Shown: positions 8,826 to 16,622 of the stretch, one piece after another
Layout: each line of letters begins with the position of its first letter
How positions within the stretch are numbered: position 1 is the first letter of the stretch
DNA from: Nitrospirota bacterium
GTDB taxonomy: Bacteria > Nitrospirota > Nitrospiria > SBBL01 > JAADHI01
DNA length: 64,000 nt
Direction: 5' to 3'
Assembly: GCA_029261165.1 (NCBI GenBank)
Contig: JAJDBV010000005.1
Location: 1-64,000, forward strand
The notes under the pieces: generated by a model
Databases searched by the model: none
Told to the model about the DNA's origin: nothing
What the model saw: only the letters and a program-made list of their open reading frames with translations
Position numbers and translations under genes: made by a program

Positions 8826-9228
8826 GGACAACCCTGATCACAAAGAATTGATTCTCGCATCTATGGATCGAATCGAAAAGAAAATCGATCACATCCTTGA
8901 TGGAGAAGCCGCACTTGATTATCTGTTGCGTCGTGGCCAGTATACTGGTTTGAATGAAAACTCCTTGCCGGATCTGATTATATTGGATTTGCGCATTCCA
9001 AAGGTAGATGGCCTGAAAGTCCTGAAAGAGATCAAGGAGTCAGATCAACTACAACATATCCCAGTGGTTATATTTTCTTCGTCAGAATCGGAAAGGGATA
9101 TTCAGCTTGCATATTTATATGGTGCCAATAGTTACCTGGTCAAATCTGTTGGATCCGATGAATTCTTTCGTCAGATCCGTCGCATCGAAGAGTACTGGTT
9201 GCGTGAAAATAGGGTTGGAAAGAAGTAG
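8791..9228 (+). CDS. Rcp1-type single-domain response regulator
   Basis: The 145-residue protein consists of a receiver domain only. Acidic residues in 'LVEDNPDH' (12-13), phospho-acceptor D66 in 'LIILDLRIP' and the K in 'SYLVKSV' are present. The long loop after helix 2 ('YLLRRGQYTGLNEN') and C-terminal 'FRQIRRIEEYWL' are typical of the Rcp1 subfamily, which pairs with phytochrome-like or PAS kinases and has no output domain. It is the last gene of the operon and overlaps the kinase before it by 35 bases. It may pass phosphate to a further partner, such as the hybrid kinase at 11022, but that is speculation. Confidence 0.9.
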   Translation: MKETLPLVLLVEDNPDHKELILASMDRIEKKIDHILDGEAALDYLLRRGQYTGLNENSLPDLIILDLRIPKVDGLKVLKEIKESDQLQHIPVVIFSSSESERDIQLAYLYGANSYLVKSVGSDEFFRQIRRIEEYWLRENRVGKK

Positions 9229-9414
9229 TGTACACTATTATTTTGTGTTGTGATAATGATGGCACTTATGAGAAGTCAGACTTAAGATTTCTTGCTGCCC
9301 AAGTTTACAAAAGTTCAGCTTTTACAATGAAAGAAGCTGGTAATTCATTCTGACTTTTGATAGAAACGGGTCCGCGAAGATTCTTGACATTACTAAAAAT
9401 ATTTTGGAGGGGAT

Positions 9415-10563
9415 ATGGATTTACGACGTAAAAAAGGGTTATCTATCCACGCGGTCTGGCTCATTTTTGGGATCTTCATTCCCGTTCTCTGCGTAGATTT
9501 GCATGGGGCAACCGCATCAGAACCCCTGCCCCTCCTTTCCCTACGAGGTGCTGATGTCAAGATCGGAGGAGAACTCGAACTCGAATTTATTGACTCTGAA
9601 AATGATCAAAACCAGATCCAAGCCAAGAAAAACCCTTCTTCAAGGTTCGCCCTTGACAAGATTGTGATCACGCCGCAGGTCCATCTCGATACTGGAATTC
9701 TCTTCAGGGCAGATATCGAATTCAATCCCGATAGCAATGTAAAACTGGATGAGGCATGGATAAAAATTCCCGACTTCCCATTCAACACCTGGCTGAAGAT
9801 CGGCCTGGAGGATGTCTTCAGCAAGCCTCACCGGAAGACAGAGTCTTATCCGCTTCTTGGCCATGCCTTCTGGCAGGATGAGGATCTTGGGCTTTTCGCG
9901 GGAGGGGAGTACGACGGGTTCTATTGGCGGTTTTCATTAACCAATGGGAGAAGACTAAAGGATCGGAGAGCATCAGAAGATAATGTTTTTCCGATCACAA
10001 CAGATGATGACGATAATGTTGAGCAGAATGGCAACAAACAGATCGGGGTCGGGCTTGGGATTGACTACACGATCAAGGAAGGACATCAGATCGATATCCT
10101 TCCTTTCTACTACGCGTCCGATTTAAGTGTGGCCGACATCGCATATTTAAATGGAATATCAAATTATCCTGCCGGTAGCACGGATAATGATCAGGTCAGA
10201 TATGGGCTTAATCTTGATTACGCCCTGAGAGATTTTTATTTCTTTGGCCAGTATATGAAGGGGAAAGATGGGGCGATGGATCGTGACGGATGGTATGTTC
10301 AACCCTCGTACAAGGTTCATTTTGGGTATCCCCGTTTGCAATCGGTGGAGTTACTTGTTCGTTATGAGGAATATAACGTTGATTTGGTAAAAGATACGGC
10401 CGATTCCCGGACTTGGGACCGGTCGACGACGGTATTTGCGCTTTTATCAGAAGTTGTTAAAGGTTTTAAGGTTAAAGCAGAATATGACTTGAATGAAGAA
10501 AAGAACAATGGACCGGATGTCGAAAACAACGAACTGGTGGTTCAACTAGAGATCAAGTTTTAA
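9415..10563 (+). CDS. Phosphate-selective porin O/P-like outer membrane channel
   Basis: The 382-residue protein has a signal peptide (cleavage near residue 35, after 'LHGATAS'). Alternating amphipathic strands follow, and the chain ends in aromatic F ('VVQLEIKF'), the signal for beta-barrel insertion by BAM. The N-terminal 'LRGADVKIGGELELEF' and 'FRADIEFNPDSNVKLDEAWI' segments fit the OprO/OprP porin family. The ribosome binding site TTGGAGGGG is strong. A 186-base gap separates it from the signalling operon, so it may have its own promoter and be a target of the OmpR-type regulator. Substrate preference cannot be inferred from the family name. Confidence 0.8.
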   Translation: MDLRRKKGLSIHAVWLIFGIFIPVLCVDLHGATASEPLPLLSLRGADVKIGGELELEFIDSENDQNQIQAKKNPSSRFALDKIVITPQVHLDTGILFRADIEFNPDSNVKLDEAWIKIPDFPFNTWLKIGLEDVFSKPHRKTESYPLLGHAFWQDEDLGLFAGGEYDGFYWRFSLTNGRRLKDRRASEDNVFPITTDDDDNVEQNGNKQIGVGLGIDYTIKEGHQIDILPFYYASDLSVADIAYLNGISNYPAGSTDNDQVRYGLNLDYALRDFYFFGQYMKGKDGAMDRDGWYVQPSYKVHFGYPRLQSVELLVRYEEYNVDLVKDTADSRTWDRSTTVFALLSEVVKGFKVKAEYDLNEEKNNGPDVENNELVVQLEIKF

Positions 10564-10581
10564 TAGAGGGGGGAGGATTAC

Positions 10582-10923
10582 GGTTCTGTCGCAAATTTCG
10601 GATAGTTTTTGACGGGTCATAGGAGCATCCGTGGTGTCAAACAAAGGGTTTGGAGCTCTGATGCTGAGCTTTAACCGATGGTACCTGTCTTATCCTCTGA
10701 GCTACCGTCACATCGAAGAGATGATAGAAGAACGTGGAATTGATGTGGACCACTCAACAATCAACCGGGGCGGTATTGAAACAATTCATATGATTCACAA
10801 GAGCCAAATGAAACAAGGGGTTGAACAGCACCAGACCTTCGCCCACCAATTTTACTCATTGGCAGCTTAGAGGCTGAGATCTCCAGACCCCTTTTGTCCT
10901 CTGGAGTAATTTGCGACAGAACC
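10582..10923 (+). mobile_element. Internally deleted IS6-family element (342 bp)
   Basis: The element is delimited by a perfect 16-bp terminal inverted repeat: GGTTCTGTCGCAAATT at 10582-10597 and its complement at 10908-10923. The terminal GGTTCTGT sequence and the encoded fragments fit the IS6/IS26 family. Most of the transposase gene is missing, leaving N- and C-terminal ends fused in frame. The flanking octamers (AGGATTAC and CAATAGAT) are not identical, so the usual 8-bp target duplication is absent or eroded. The element could still be moved in trans because both ends are intact. Confidence 0.85.
10631..10870 (+). pseudogene. IS6-family transposase, internal deletion
   Basis: The 79-residue frame (GTG start) joins the typical IS6 N-terminus ('LSFNRWYLSYPLSYRHIEEM', 'DVDHSTINR') directly to the typical C-terminus ('GIETIHMIHKSQMKQG', 'FAHQFYSLAA'). 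A full-length IS6 transposase has about 230 residues. The whole DDE catalytic core is gone, so it cannot transpose. The deletion kept the frame, so a short hybrid protein that retains the N-terminal helical region could still be made. Confidence 0.85.
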
Positions 10924-11021
10924 CAATAGATGGTTTTTATCACTAACCCCGACGATTACGAAATTGAACCGCTCTAATGTATTTTAATCTAGTCAAATTG
11001 TGTAAGTGAGGTTCTCTCTAA

Positions 11022-13763
11022 ATGCCTATTGCCAAGAAGAAGGCACCCTTTAATCTCCTGTGGTGGTATTCGATTATCAGCTTCGTCTGTATTGTCATTA
11101 TTTCTACCCTTACAGGCTTTTTCCTATCAAGATTTTTGACCAATAGTACCCTTCATCTTGATGCAGTTGGGACTAAATATTCTGTCCAGGCCCTTGTTGA
11201 ATCCGAAAAAGCGAGCCTCTATTTTTTAATAGAAGAAAAGGAACGGCGAGAGGTAATCTTTTCTAAGTTTTTAAAAAAAGTTATCACGAATCCTGAGGTG
11301 ACATGGGTAAGGGCCTATGACACGGAAGGGACAGTTCTCTGGGCAAATGATAAGCGATTTATCGGGCATAACTTTATGCCGAACCCTGAACTGATTCGTG
11401 CCCTTTCCGGATCAATGGCGGTTTCCAGCGGCACGTCCGGCAAGCCGCTCAAAGGGGAACATATTTTTGACAAAGAAGCCCCTTATTTTGCCGAGATCTA
11501 CCTTCCCATATGGAGCATCAATCACGACAAGGTCGTTGGCGTCATCGAAGTTTACAAGGTACCGTATACACTTTTCAGTGTGATTAATAAAGGGACGCGC
11601 CTGGTCTGGCTCACCGCCAGCTTCGGTGGGTTTTTCCTCTATGTCTCTCTCTATTGGATCGTAAAAAGAGCGGCCTATGTCATCCGTCGTCAAAAAGTGG
11701 CATTAAAGGATGCCAATCTGGTCCTGGAGGAAAAAATAAATGATAGCGAACAAACCGCAGAAGCACTCGGGTCCTTACTGATAACAACTGGAGTCGCAAA
11801 CAATAAACACTTCTTCCATGACTGCGTCCGAGATCTTGCCAAAATCTATGATACACGTTACGCCTTTGTGGGTGTGTTTACCGACGACACACACACCGCC
11901 ATTAAAACACTCGCTCTTTTGGATGGAGACGGCTTTCTAGAGAACGTCGAATACAAAATATCAGGAACACCCTGCGAAGATGTCTTGGATTCGAGTATGC
12001 AGTTCGTCCCCGAGAATGTTGTTCAAAGATACCCGAAAGATAAATTCCTCTGTGAAATGAATTTAGAGAGTTATTTTGGGGCACCGTTGATTTCTCCCTT
12101 AGGAACAGTTTCTGGGCTGGTGGTTGTTATGGACAATAAACCCATGTCTCCTCAGTTATGGGCGAAGCCCCTATTGGGTATTATGGCAAACAGACTGGCG
12201 CTCGAACTTGAACGTCAATTCGCGAACGATGCGTTGAAGCTTGCCGGTACTGTTTTCCAGAGTACCACCGAGGCGATTCTGATCACCAATGCAGACGAAA
12301 AGATCATTTTAGTCAATCCCGCATTCATAAAGATCACAGGCTATTTGGAGGAGGAGGTGGTCGGAAAAACCCCCCGGATGTTCAAATCCGGTAAGCATGG
12401 CGGATCATTTTATCAGGAGATGTGGAATACCCTCTCCGCTACAGGCCAGTGGCAGGGAGAAATCTGGGACAGAAAAAAGGACGAAACCGTCTATCCAAAA
12501 TGGCTCTCTATCATTGAAGTCAAGGACGAGACGGGGAAAATAATTCACTATATCGGCATCTTCAGCGACATGACCGAGAGGAAGAATTTGGAAAATCAGT
12601 TTCACCAATCTCAAAAACTTAAAAGTATTGGTCAACTTGTTAGTGGAGTCGCGCACGAATTCAACAATCTTCTAACACCCATTACGGGTTATGTAGATAT
12701 TCTCCTTGAGGAGACTACACGGCAACCTGGGATACAGAAACACCTCTTGATGGTTCAAAAAGCCACTCATCGGGCAGCCATACTGACAAAAGAGCTTTTG
12801 GCCGTCGGTCGACAGAAACACGTAGATCTTCTCCCTAGATCCCTGATCGTCATTGTAGAGGAGGTTAAGCACCTTCTCAGACAAACAATAGACCGCAAAA
12901 TTGAAATCATCGTCGAATCTTCTGCCGATCTATGGACTGTCCTCGTAGACGCGGGGCAGATACATCAGGTCATCATGAATCTGAGCATAAATGCGCGAGA
13001 CGCCCTAGTGGAATGCATGGACGAGGAGAAAGATTTTCACCCATTATTAGAGATCAAGATGAAAAATATTCATCTTGATCATGTTTTTTGTAAATCTCAT
13101 CTCGGGGCAAAAGTCGGAGACTTTGTTTGCTTGTCTGTTTCCGATAATGGCACTGGAATAGATGAGTCCATCATGCCTCATCTATTTGAACCCTTTTTCA
13201 CAACCAAGGAAGTCGGCCAGGGAACAGGTCTTGGTTTGGCATCTAGTTACGGAATCATTAAAAGCCATGCAGGGTGGATAGGGGCAAGAACAATTAAGGA
13301 CAAAGGGACAACTTTTGAGGTTTATCTTCCTCGAACAAAACGGCCTATCGTCATACCAACCACTCAGGGTTCTGTCAGATCTTTTAGTTCTAACAATGAG
13401 ACAATTATGATTGTAGATGATGACGAGTCCATCCGAGCGCTGGGTAAAGAGATCCTGTATCGGTGTGGATACTCCGTATTATTGGCCGAAAATGGGGATC
13501 AAGCGTTGAAACTCTTTAGAGAAGAGCGTGGACGGATTTCGCTTGTCGTACTCGACCTGACAATGCCCAAATATTCGGGATGGGAGGTCTTGCAAGACCT
13601 CTGCAAGCTGGATCCCAAATTGAGAGTGATCATATCTAGCGGAAACGATATTTCTAGTGAAACAAGATCCCAAGGAGATTTGGGATCGTTTACACATCTC
13701 TCAAAACCTTTCCGACCCGCTGAAATGGAGAAAACTATTCGAGAAGTCCTGGAACGAGCCTAA
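11022..13763 (+). CDS. Hybrid sensor histidine kinase (sensor-GAF-PAS-HisKA-HATPase-REC)
   Basis: The 913-residue protein has an N-terminal helix (about 13-35), a periplasmic sensor (about 36-185) and a second helix (about 190-212). A GAF-like domain (about 250-395) and a PAS domain (about 405-525) with 'ILVNPAFIKITGY' follow. HisKA carries His545 in 'GVAHEFNNLLTPI', and HATPase_c has 'NLSINARDAL' and 'GTGLGLASSYGII'. The C-terminal receiver has phospho-acceptor D845 in 'VVLDLTMP'. The 'EFNNLL' H-box is typical of the NtrB-like HPK4 class. It stands alone between the IS6 remnant and the attR-like repeat, with no output regulator next to it. Confidence 0.9.
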   Translation: MPIAKKKAPFNLLWWYSIISFVCIVIISTLTGFFLSRFLTNSTLHLDAVGTKYSVQALVESEKASLYFLIEEKERREVIFSKFLKKVITNPEVTWVRAYDTEGTVLWANDKRFIGHNFMPNPELIRALSGSMAVSSGTSGKPLKGEHIFDKEAPYFAEIYLPIWSINHDKVVGVIEVYKVPYTLFSVINKGTRLVWLTASFGGFFLYVSLYWIVKRAAYVIRRQKVALKDANLVLEEKINDSEQTAEALGSLLITTGVANNKHFFHDCVRDLAKIYDTRYAFVGVFTDDTHTAIKTLALLDGDGFLENVEYKISGTPCEDVLDSSMQFVPENVVQRYPKDKFLCEMNLESYFGAPLISPLGTVSGLVVVMDNKPMSPQLWAKPLLGIMANRLALELERQFANDALKLAGTVFQSTTEAILITNADEKIILVNPAFIKITGYLEEEVVGKTPRMFKSGKHGGSFYQEMWNTLSATGQWQGEIWDRKKDETVYPKWLSIIEVKDETGKIIHYIGIFSDMTERKNLENQFHQSQKLKSIGQLVSGVAHEFNNLLTPITGYVDILLEETTRQPGIQKHLLMVQKATHRAAILTKELLAVGRQKHVDLLPRSLIVIVEEVKHLLRQTIDRKIEIIVESSADLWTVLVDAGQIHQVIMNLSINARDALVECMDEEKDFHPLLEIKMKNIHLDHVFCKSHLGAKVGDFVCLSVSDNGTGIDESIMPHLFEPFFTTKEVGQGTGLGLASSYGIIKSHAGWIGARTIKDKGTTFEVYLPRTKRPIVIPTTQGSVRSFSSNNETIMIVDDDESIRALGKEILYRCGYSVLLAENGDQALKLFREERGRISLVVLDLTMPKYSGWEVLQDLCKLDPKLRVIISSGNDISSETRSQGDLGSFTHLSKPFRPAEMEKTIREVLERA

Positions 13764-14112
13764 TTCTTTAACTCTAATGGACTTATGGACTTTAGTTTTG
13801 AATGAGGTTCACACCTTGAATAAATATTCACTCAAATGAAAGCCTCTATTTCAACACATAATCATTAATTCTCAGAACTTGGGATGTTATCGATTAGTAA
13901 GATAAAAGGGGCTGACCTCTTTTTTATCTGCTTTGTGTACCCTTGTATAGACGCCTCCGTGTAAACAAAATTTGGTCACGGTTCTAGTCACGGTTAAGGG
14001 TATATCCCCATCACAAGTTGTCACAACAGAATAGCCATGAACCCTTTTAAATACAATGGGTTCATCACATATAATCATCAAGGGGCACTCTTGGTATTGC
14101 TTTTCGGGATAG
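13764..14112. other. Intergenic stretch before the attR-like repeat
   Basis: About 350 AT-rich bases. A 64-codon open frame on the minus strand (13887-14081) has no recognisable motif and no good ribosome binding site, so I do not call it. No integrase or excisionase fragment could be recognised here. Confidence 0.5.
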
Positions 14113-14166
14113 GATTCTGGATCTGTCTATCGAGGTTCGATCCCTCGTCCCCCAGCCAATTACTTT
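14113..14166 (+). repeat. attR-like repeat (copy of tRNA-Gln 3' half)
   Basis: Exact 54-bp copy of 1811-1864. It contains the anticodon loop, T arm, acceptor 3' strand and CCA of tRNA-Gln but not the 5' half, so it is not a tRNA gene. It marks the far end of the putative island. Confidence 0.8.
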
Positions 14167-14251
14167 TCAATGACTTATGAGGATCAAGGCGTTAGTTTTT
14201 GAATTAAGGTTCAGCGAAGGTTCACCCCCCCCAATTTTTTTTGCTCGCGCT

Positions 14252-15001
14252 TTAATCGCGGATTTCCCCGCCGAAGATGCGCCGTCGTTTCTTTCCCTGA
14301 TCGAGAGGATGATCGTACCCTGGAAGGATAGTCCCGTCTGTGGAGTAGGGGCCGATTTGAGTCCATGTTCCCCGTTTGGGTCGATCGACAAATTCAATTT
14401 CGAGTATGGCCTTTGGGCTCTTGTACCCATATTTAAATGGAATGATGACCCGCATTGGAAACCCATGCTCATCAGAGAGGGGTTCCTGATTCATTGTATG
14501 TACCAGCAGTGTTCGTTCGTGATGCATTTCTTTTAAGGAAAGGTATTCGACATATGTATCGGCACAACGAAAGATAACTCCAAGGACCTCAGGCCGGGGT
14601 TGGACTGCTTTCTCCAAATCCAATAGAGAAAAACCCTCCCATTCGGCTTTTGCAGACCAACACTCCACACATTTGATTCGAGAAGTCTGCTTGATTCTCG
14701 GCAATGCTTTTAGCGCTTCAAGGGAAAATTCTTGTGGTTTTTCACAGAGGCCCCTGACTTTGAGACGCCATCCCATCCTCTCAATCCGACGGAAGGGTTT
14801 ATAATATTGGATATAAAACGTCTTGTATCTCCCTTCACGGGTTTTTCCGACATATTCCGAAGACCTCCAGAAGTTAAATCGGGCTTGTGCGATGTACAGA
14901 GACCCCGAAAAAGGTTTGAGGACGGTTACAATAGTGGTAACAGCGCCCAGGAGAAATTTCCTTAAGAATCCTCTCCGGCCAATCTTTTTCAACGTACGCA
15001 T
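14252..15001 (-). CDS. Tat-exported molybdopterin oxidoreductase, sulfite oxidase/MsrP-like
   Basis: The 249-residue protein opens with a twin-arginine-type signal ('GRRGFLRKFLLG' near residues 8-19). The mature part is an oxidoreductase molybdopterin-binding domain of the sulfite oxidase superfamily. The Mo-ligating Cys is probably the first one in 'IKCVECWSA' (about 113-121), and 'DEHGFPMRVIIPFKYGYKSPK' (about 197-217) is the cofactor-binding region. Cofactor is inserted in the cytoplasm before Tat export. Its start overlaps the end of the SUMF1-like gene by 13 bases, so the two are co-translated. The electron partner and substrate are unknown; no haem domain is fused. Confidence 0.85.
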   Translation of the reverse strand: MRTLKKIGRRGFLRKFLLGAVTTIVTVLKPFSGSLYIAQARFNFWRSSEYVGKTREGRYKTFYIQYYKPFRRIERMGWRLKVRGLCEKPQEFSLEALKALPRIKQTSRIKCVECWSAKAEWEGFSLLDLEKAVQPRPEVLGVIFRCADTYVEYLSLKEMHHERTLLVHTMNQEPLSDEHGFPMRVIIPFKYGYKSPKAILEIEFVDRPKRGTWTQIGPYSTDGTILPGYDHPLDQGKKRRRIFGGEIRD

Positions 15002-15639
15002 CGAAAGCCCAGAAAGATATACGCCTTTTCGGGCGCAACCTCGATAAATTCATATACCCGGCTGTACTCATAATCCAAATGGTGGTTCCAGACGCCGCCT
15101 CTCGCAACCCGCTTTCCTTGAGATCTCCCCATCGTCCATTCCCAGACGGAGGCGGCCATGTCCCGTACACCATAGACCGAGACATCTCTCTTATTGAATC
15201 CAACGATCCGTTTGATCATTCCAGAGATTGAGGGATGCGCTTTCCGCCGGAGTTTCTTATTCCCCCATGGATAAGGCCTTCCATCCGTCCCACGGGCAGC
15301 CTTTTCCCATTCGGATTCGGTGGGGAGGCGTTTGTCGATTTGCTCACAGTAACGGCGTGCCTCTTCCCAGGTCACAAGACTGACAGGATGTCGTCCTGAC
15401 CCTTCAGGGTAGGTGTGTTCCGGAAACAATGCCGTGAATTCAGCATTGCTGACCTCGAATTTGTCTATCCAGATTTCATCTACAGTAACCGTTTGGGAAG
15501 AGGAGGTCGGTTTGTCCATTTCACCCATCAGAAATGGACCACCTGGAATTTGGATCATCCGCTCGGGGGATGCGGCTCGGAAAGGGAAAAACCAGACAAG
15601 GATCATGACAAGAGAGGAAAAGGTGATCTTCATATCCAT
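14989..15639 (-). CDS. Secreted SUMF1/formylglycine-generating-like protein
   Basis: The 216-residue protein has a signal peptide (about 1-23) and a FGE-sulfatase (SUMF1) domain. It opens 'MIQIPGGPFLMGEMD' and carries 'VSLVTWEEARRYCEQ', 'RLPTESEWEKAARGTDGRPYPWG', 'VWEWTMG', 'VARGGVWNHH' and 'GFRCVR'. True formylglycine-generating enzymes have two copper-binding cysteines in the GGS...C...C segment. Here that segment reads GGVWNHHLDYEYSR, with no cysteine, so oxidase activity is unlikely and a structural or partner role for the Mo protein is more plausible. It is the first gene of a two-gene unit with the Mo oxidoreductase. Confidence 0.82.
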   Translation of the reverse strand: MDMKITFSSLVMILVWFFPFRAASPERMIQIPGGPFLMGEMDKPTSSSQTVTVDEIWIDKFEVSNAEFTALFPEHTYPEGSGRHPVSLVTWEEARRYCEQIDKRLPTESEWEKAARGTDGRPYPWGNKKLRRKAHPSISGMIKRIVGFNKRDVSVYGVRDMAASVWEWTMGRSQGKRVARGGVWNHHLDYEYSRVYEFIEVAPEKAYIFLGFRCVR

Positions 15640-15734
15640 CAGACGGGTCTCTTAAATCAAATGACTGTGCTTTGGCCTTTACAAAAAAAGATCAACGCGA
15701 GCTTATTCATTTCGTGGGAGCGTTGTGGTAAAGA

Positions 15735-16499
15735 CTACGGTCTTTCATTGGAAAGAATCCCGGGTTGAAGCTCCTGGATAAAAGAAGTTAAAAAGTCGAA
15801 TTTGGTAATCTCCTTGTCTATGAGCGCTTTGTTAAAGACAATCACATCTAAGTCTATTGTCCGTGGGCCATTTTTATTCTCGGTCCGTACCCTTTCTAGT
15901 TTGTCCTCAATTTGTTTCAGGTGTTCAACCAATTCTTCAAAATAAAGCTTTGTTTGTATTAAAACGGCACCATTTAAAAAATCATCTTGTTCCTTGAAAT
16001 TGACGGGTTTTGTGTAGATGGTTTTTGTTTCTTTCAAGACCGATCCGATCTGTGAAATCTCTATTCGCGCGCTCTGTACATTTTGTTCGGGTTCAATATT
16101 GGATCCGAGGCTGATCATAGCGGTGTTATATCGATCTCTATCGGCCACGGTAACAAGGACATTGTCGCAAAAACGCAAAGAATTTGGTTTTTCAACAGTG
16201 ACTTTAACATCTCTGATGTAGGGGATCTTTTTTACACATTCCCAAGTCAGTTCGGCAAGCGTTTCTACTAAATTAAATTTATTGTTTTCAACCAAACGAA
16301 TCACTTCTTTTGTAATTTTTTTATAGTTGACTCCGTACCGGATATCATCGAATTGAATGGCTTTTGATGCATCAAACTTGTAGGAAATGGAGATGACGAC
16401 ATCCTGTAATTTTTCTTTTTCCCAGTCATTAAATCCGATATAGGCCCTTAATCTTAGATTTTTTATACTGACCTTTGAATATTTTCCAGGTGAGTTCAT
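15735..16499 (-). CDS. FolX/FolB-like and FolK (HPPK) fusion protein
   Basis: The N-terminal half (about 5-118) is a tunnelling-fold pterin enzyme. 'VSIKNLRLRAYIGFNDWEKE', 'VNYKKITKEVIRLVENNKFNLVETL' and 'PNSLRFCDNV' resemble E. coli FolX (dihydroneopterin-triphosphate epimerase) more than typical FolB aldolases. The C-terminal half is 6-hydroxymethyl-dihydropterin pyrophosphokinase: 'MISLGSNIEPEQNV', 'FLNGAVLIQT' and 'GPRTIDLDVIVFN' are its substrate and ATP motifs. The fusion joins two steps of pterin/folate synthesis. I chose ATG at 16499 because homology begins just after it; a GTG at 16551-16553 is the alternative. The coding region is AT-richer than its neighbours. Confidence 0.85.
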   Translation of the reverse strand: MNSPGKYSKVSIKNLRLRAYIGFNDWEKEKLQDVVISISYKFDASKAIQFDDIRYGVNYKKITKEVIRLVENNKFNLVETLAELTWECVKKIPYIRDVKVTVEKPNSLRFCDNVLVTVADRDRYNTAMISLGSNIEPEQNVQSARIEISQIGSVLKETKTIYTKPVNFKEQDDFLNGAVLIQTKLYFEELVEHLKQIEDKLERVRTENKNGPRTIDLDVIVFNKALIDKEITKFDFLTSFIQELQPGILSNERP

Positions 16500-16622
16500 T
16501 TTATAAATGTTCTCCTCTATCGATAAATATGGTCTGTTCTGTCGGAAAATCACTTTCCACGAGGAAAATCGTGGTAGTCTGAATTTATTCTAAGGTACCC
16601 ATAGATTTCATCCCGATTAGGA

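Larger units (their letters stand above)
1811..14166. mobile_element. Putative genomic island integrated at tRNA-Gln, integrase lost
   Basis: The segment is bounded by a 54-bp exact direct repeat that starts in the anticodon arm of tRNA-Gln and runs 8 bases past its CCA. That is the usual geometry of tyrosine-recombinase attachment sites. The interior (about 12.3 kb) is AT-richer to the eye than the operon at 19.7-36.3 kb. It carries almost only signalling and envelope genes plus two transposon remnants. No integrase, excisionase, relaxase or phage gene is visible, so the element is either decayed or was mobilised in trans. What is seen: the repeat and the gene content. Inference: the insertion event and its direction. 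Confidence 0.7.

Noticed and set aside
9373..9414. Promoter TTGACA just before the porin gene
   Set aside because: The -35-like hexamer is followed by no suitable -10 box at 16-18 bp before the ribosome binding site.
13887..14081. 64-codon minus-strand frame inside the island
   Set aside because: No motif, no ribosome binding site, AT-rich surroundings.
14113..14166. Second tRNA-Gln gene
   Set aside because: Only the 3' half is present; the D arm and 5' acceptor strand are missing.
14989..15639. Active formylglycine-generating enzyme for sulfatases
   Set aside because: The catalytic cysteines are missing and no sulfatase gene is nearby.
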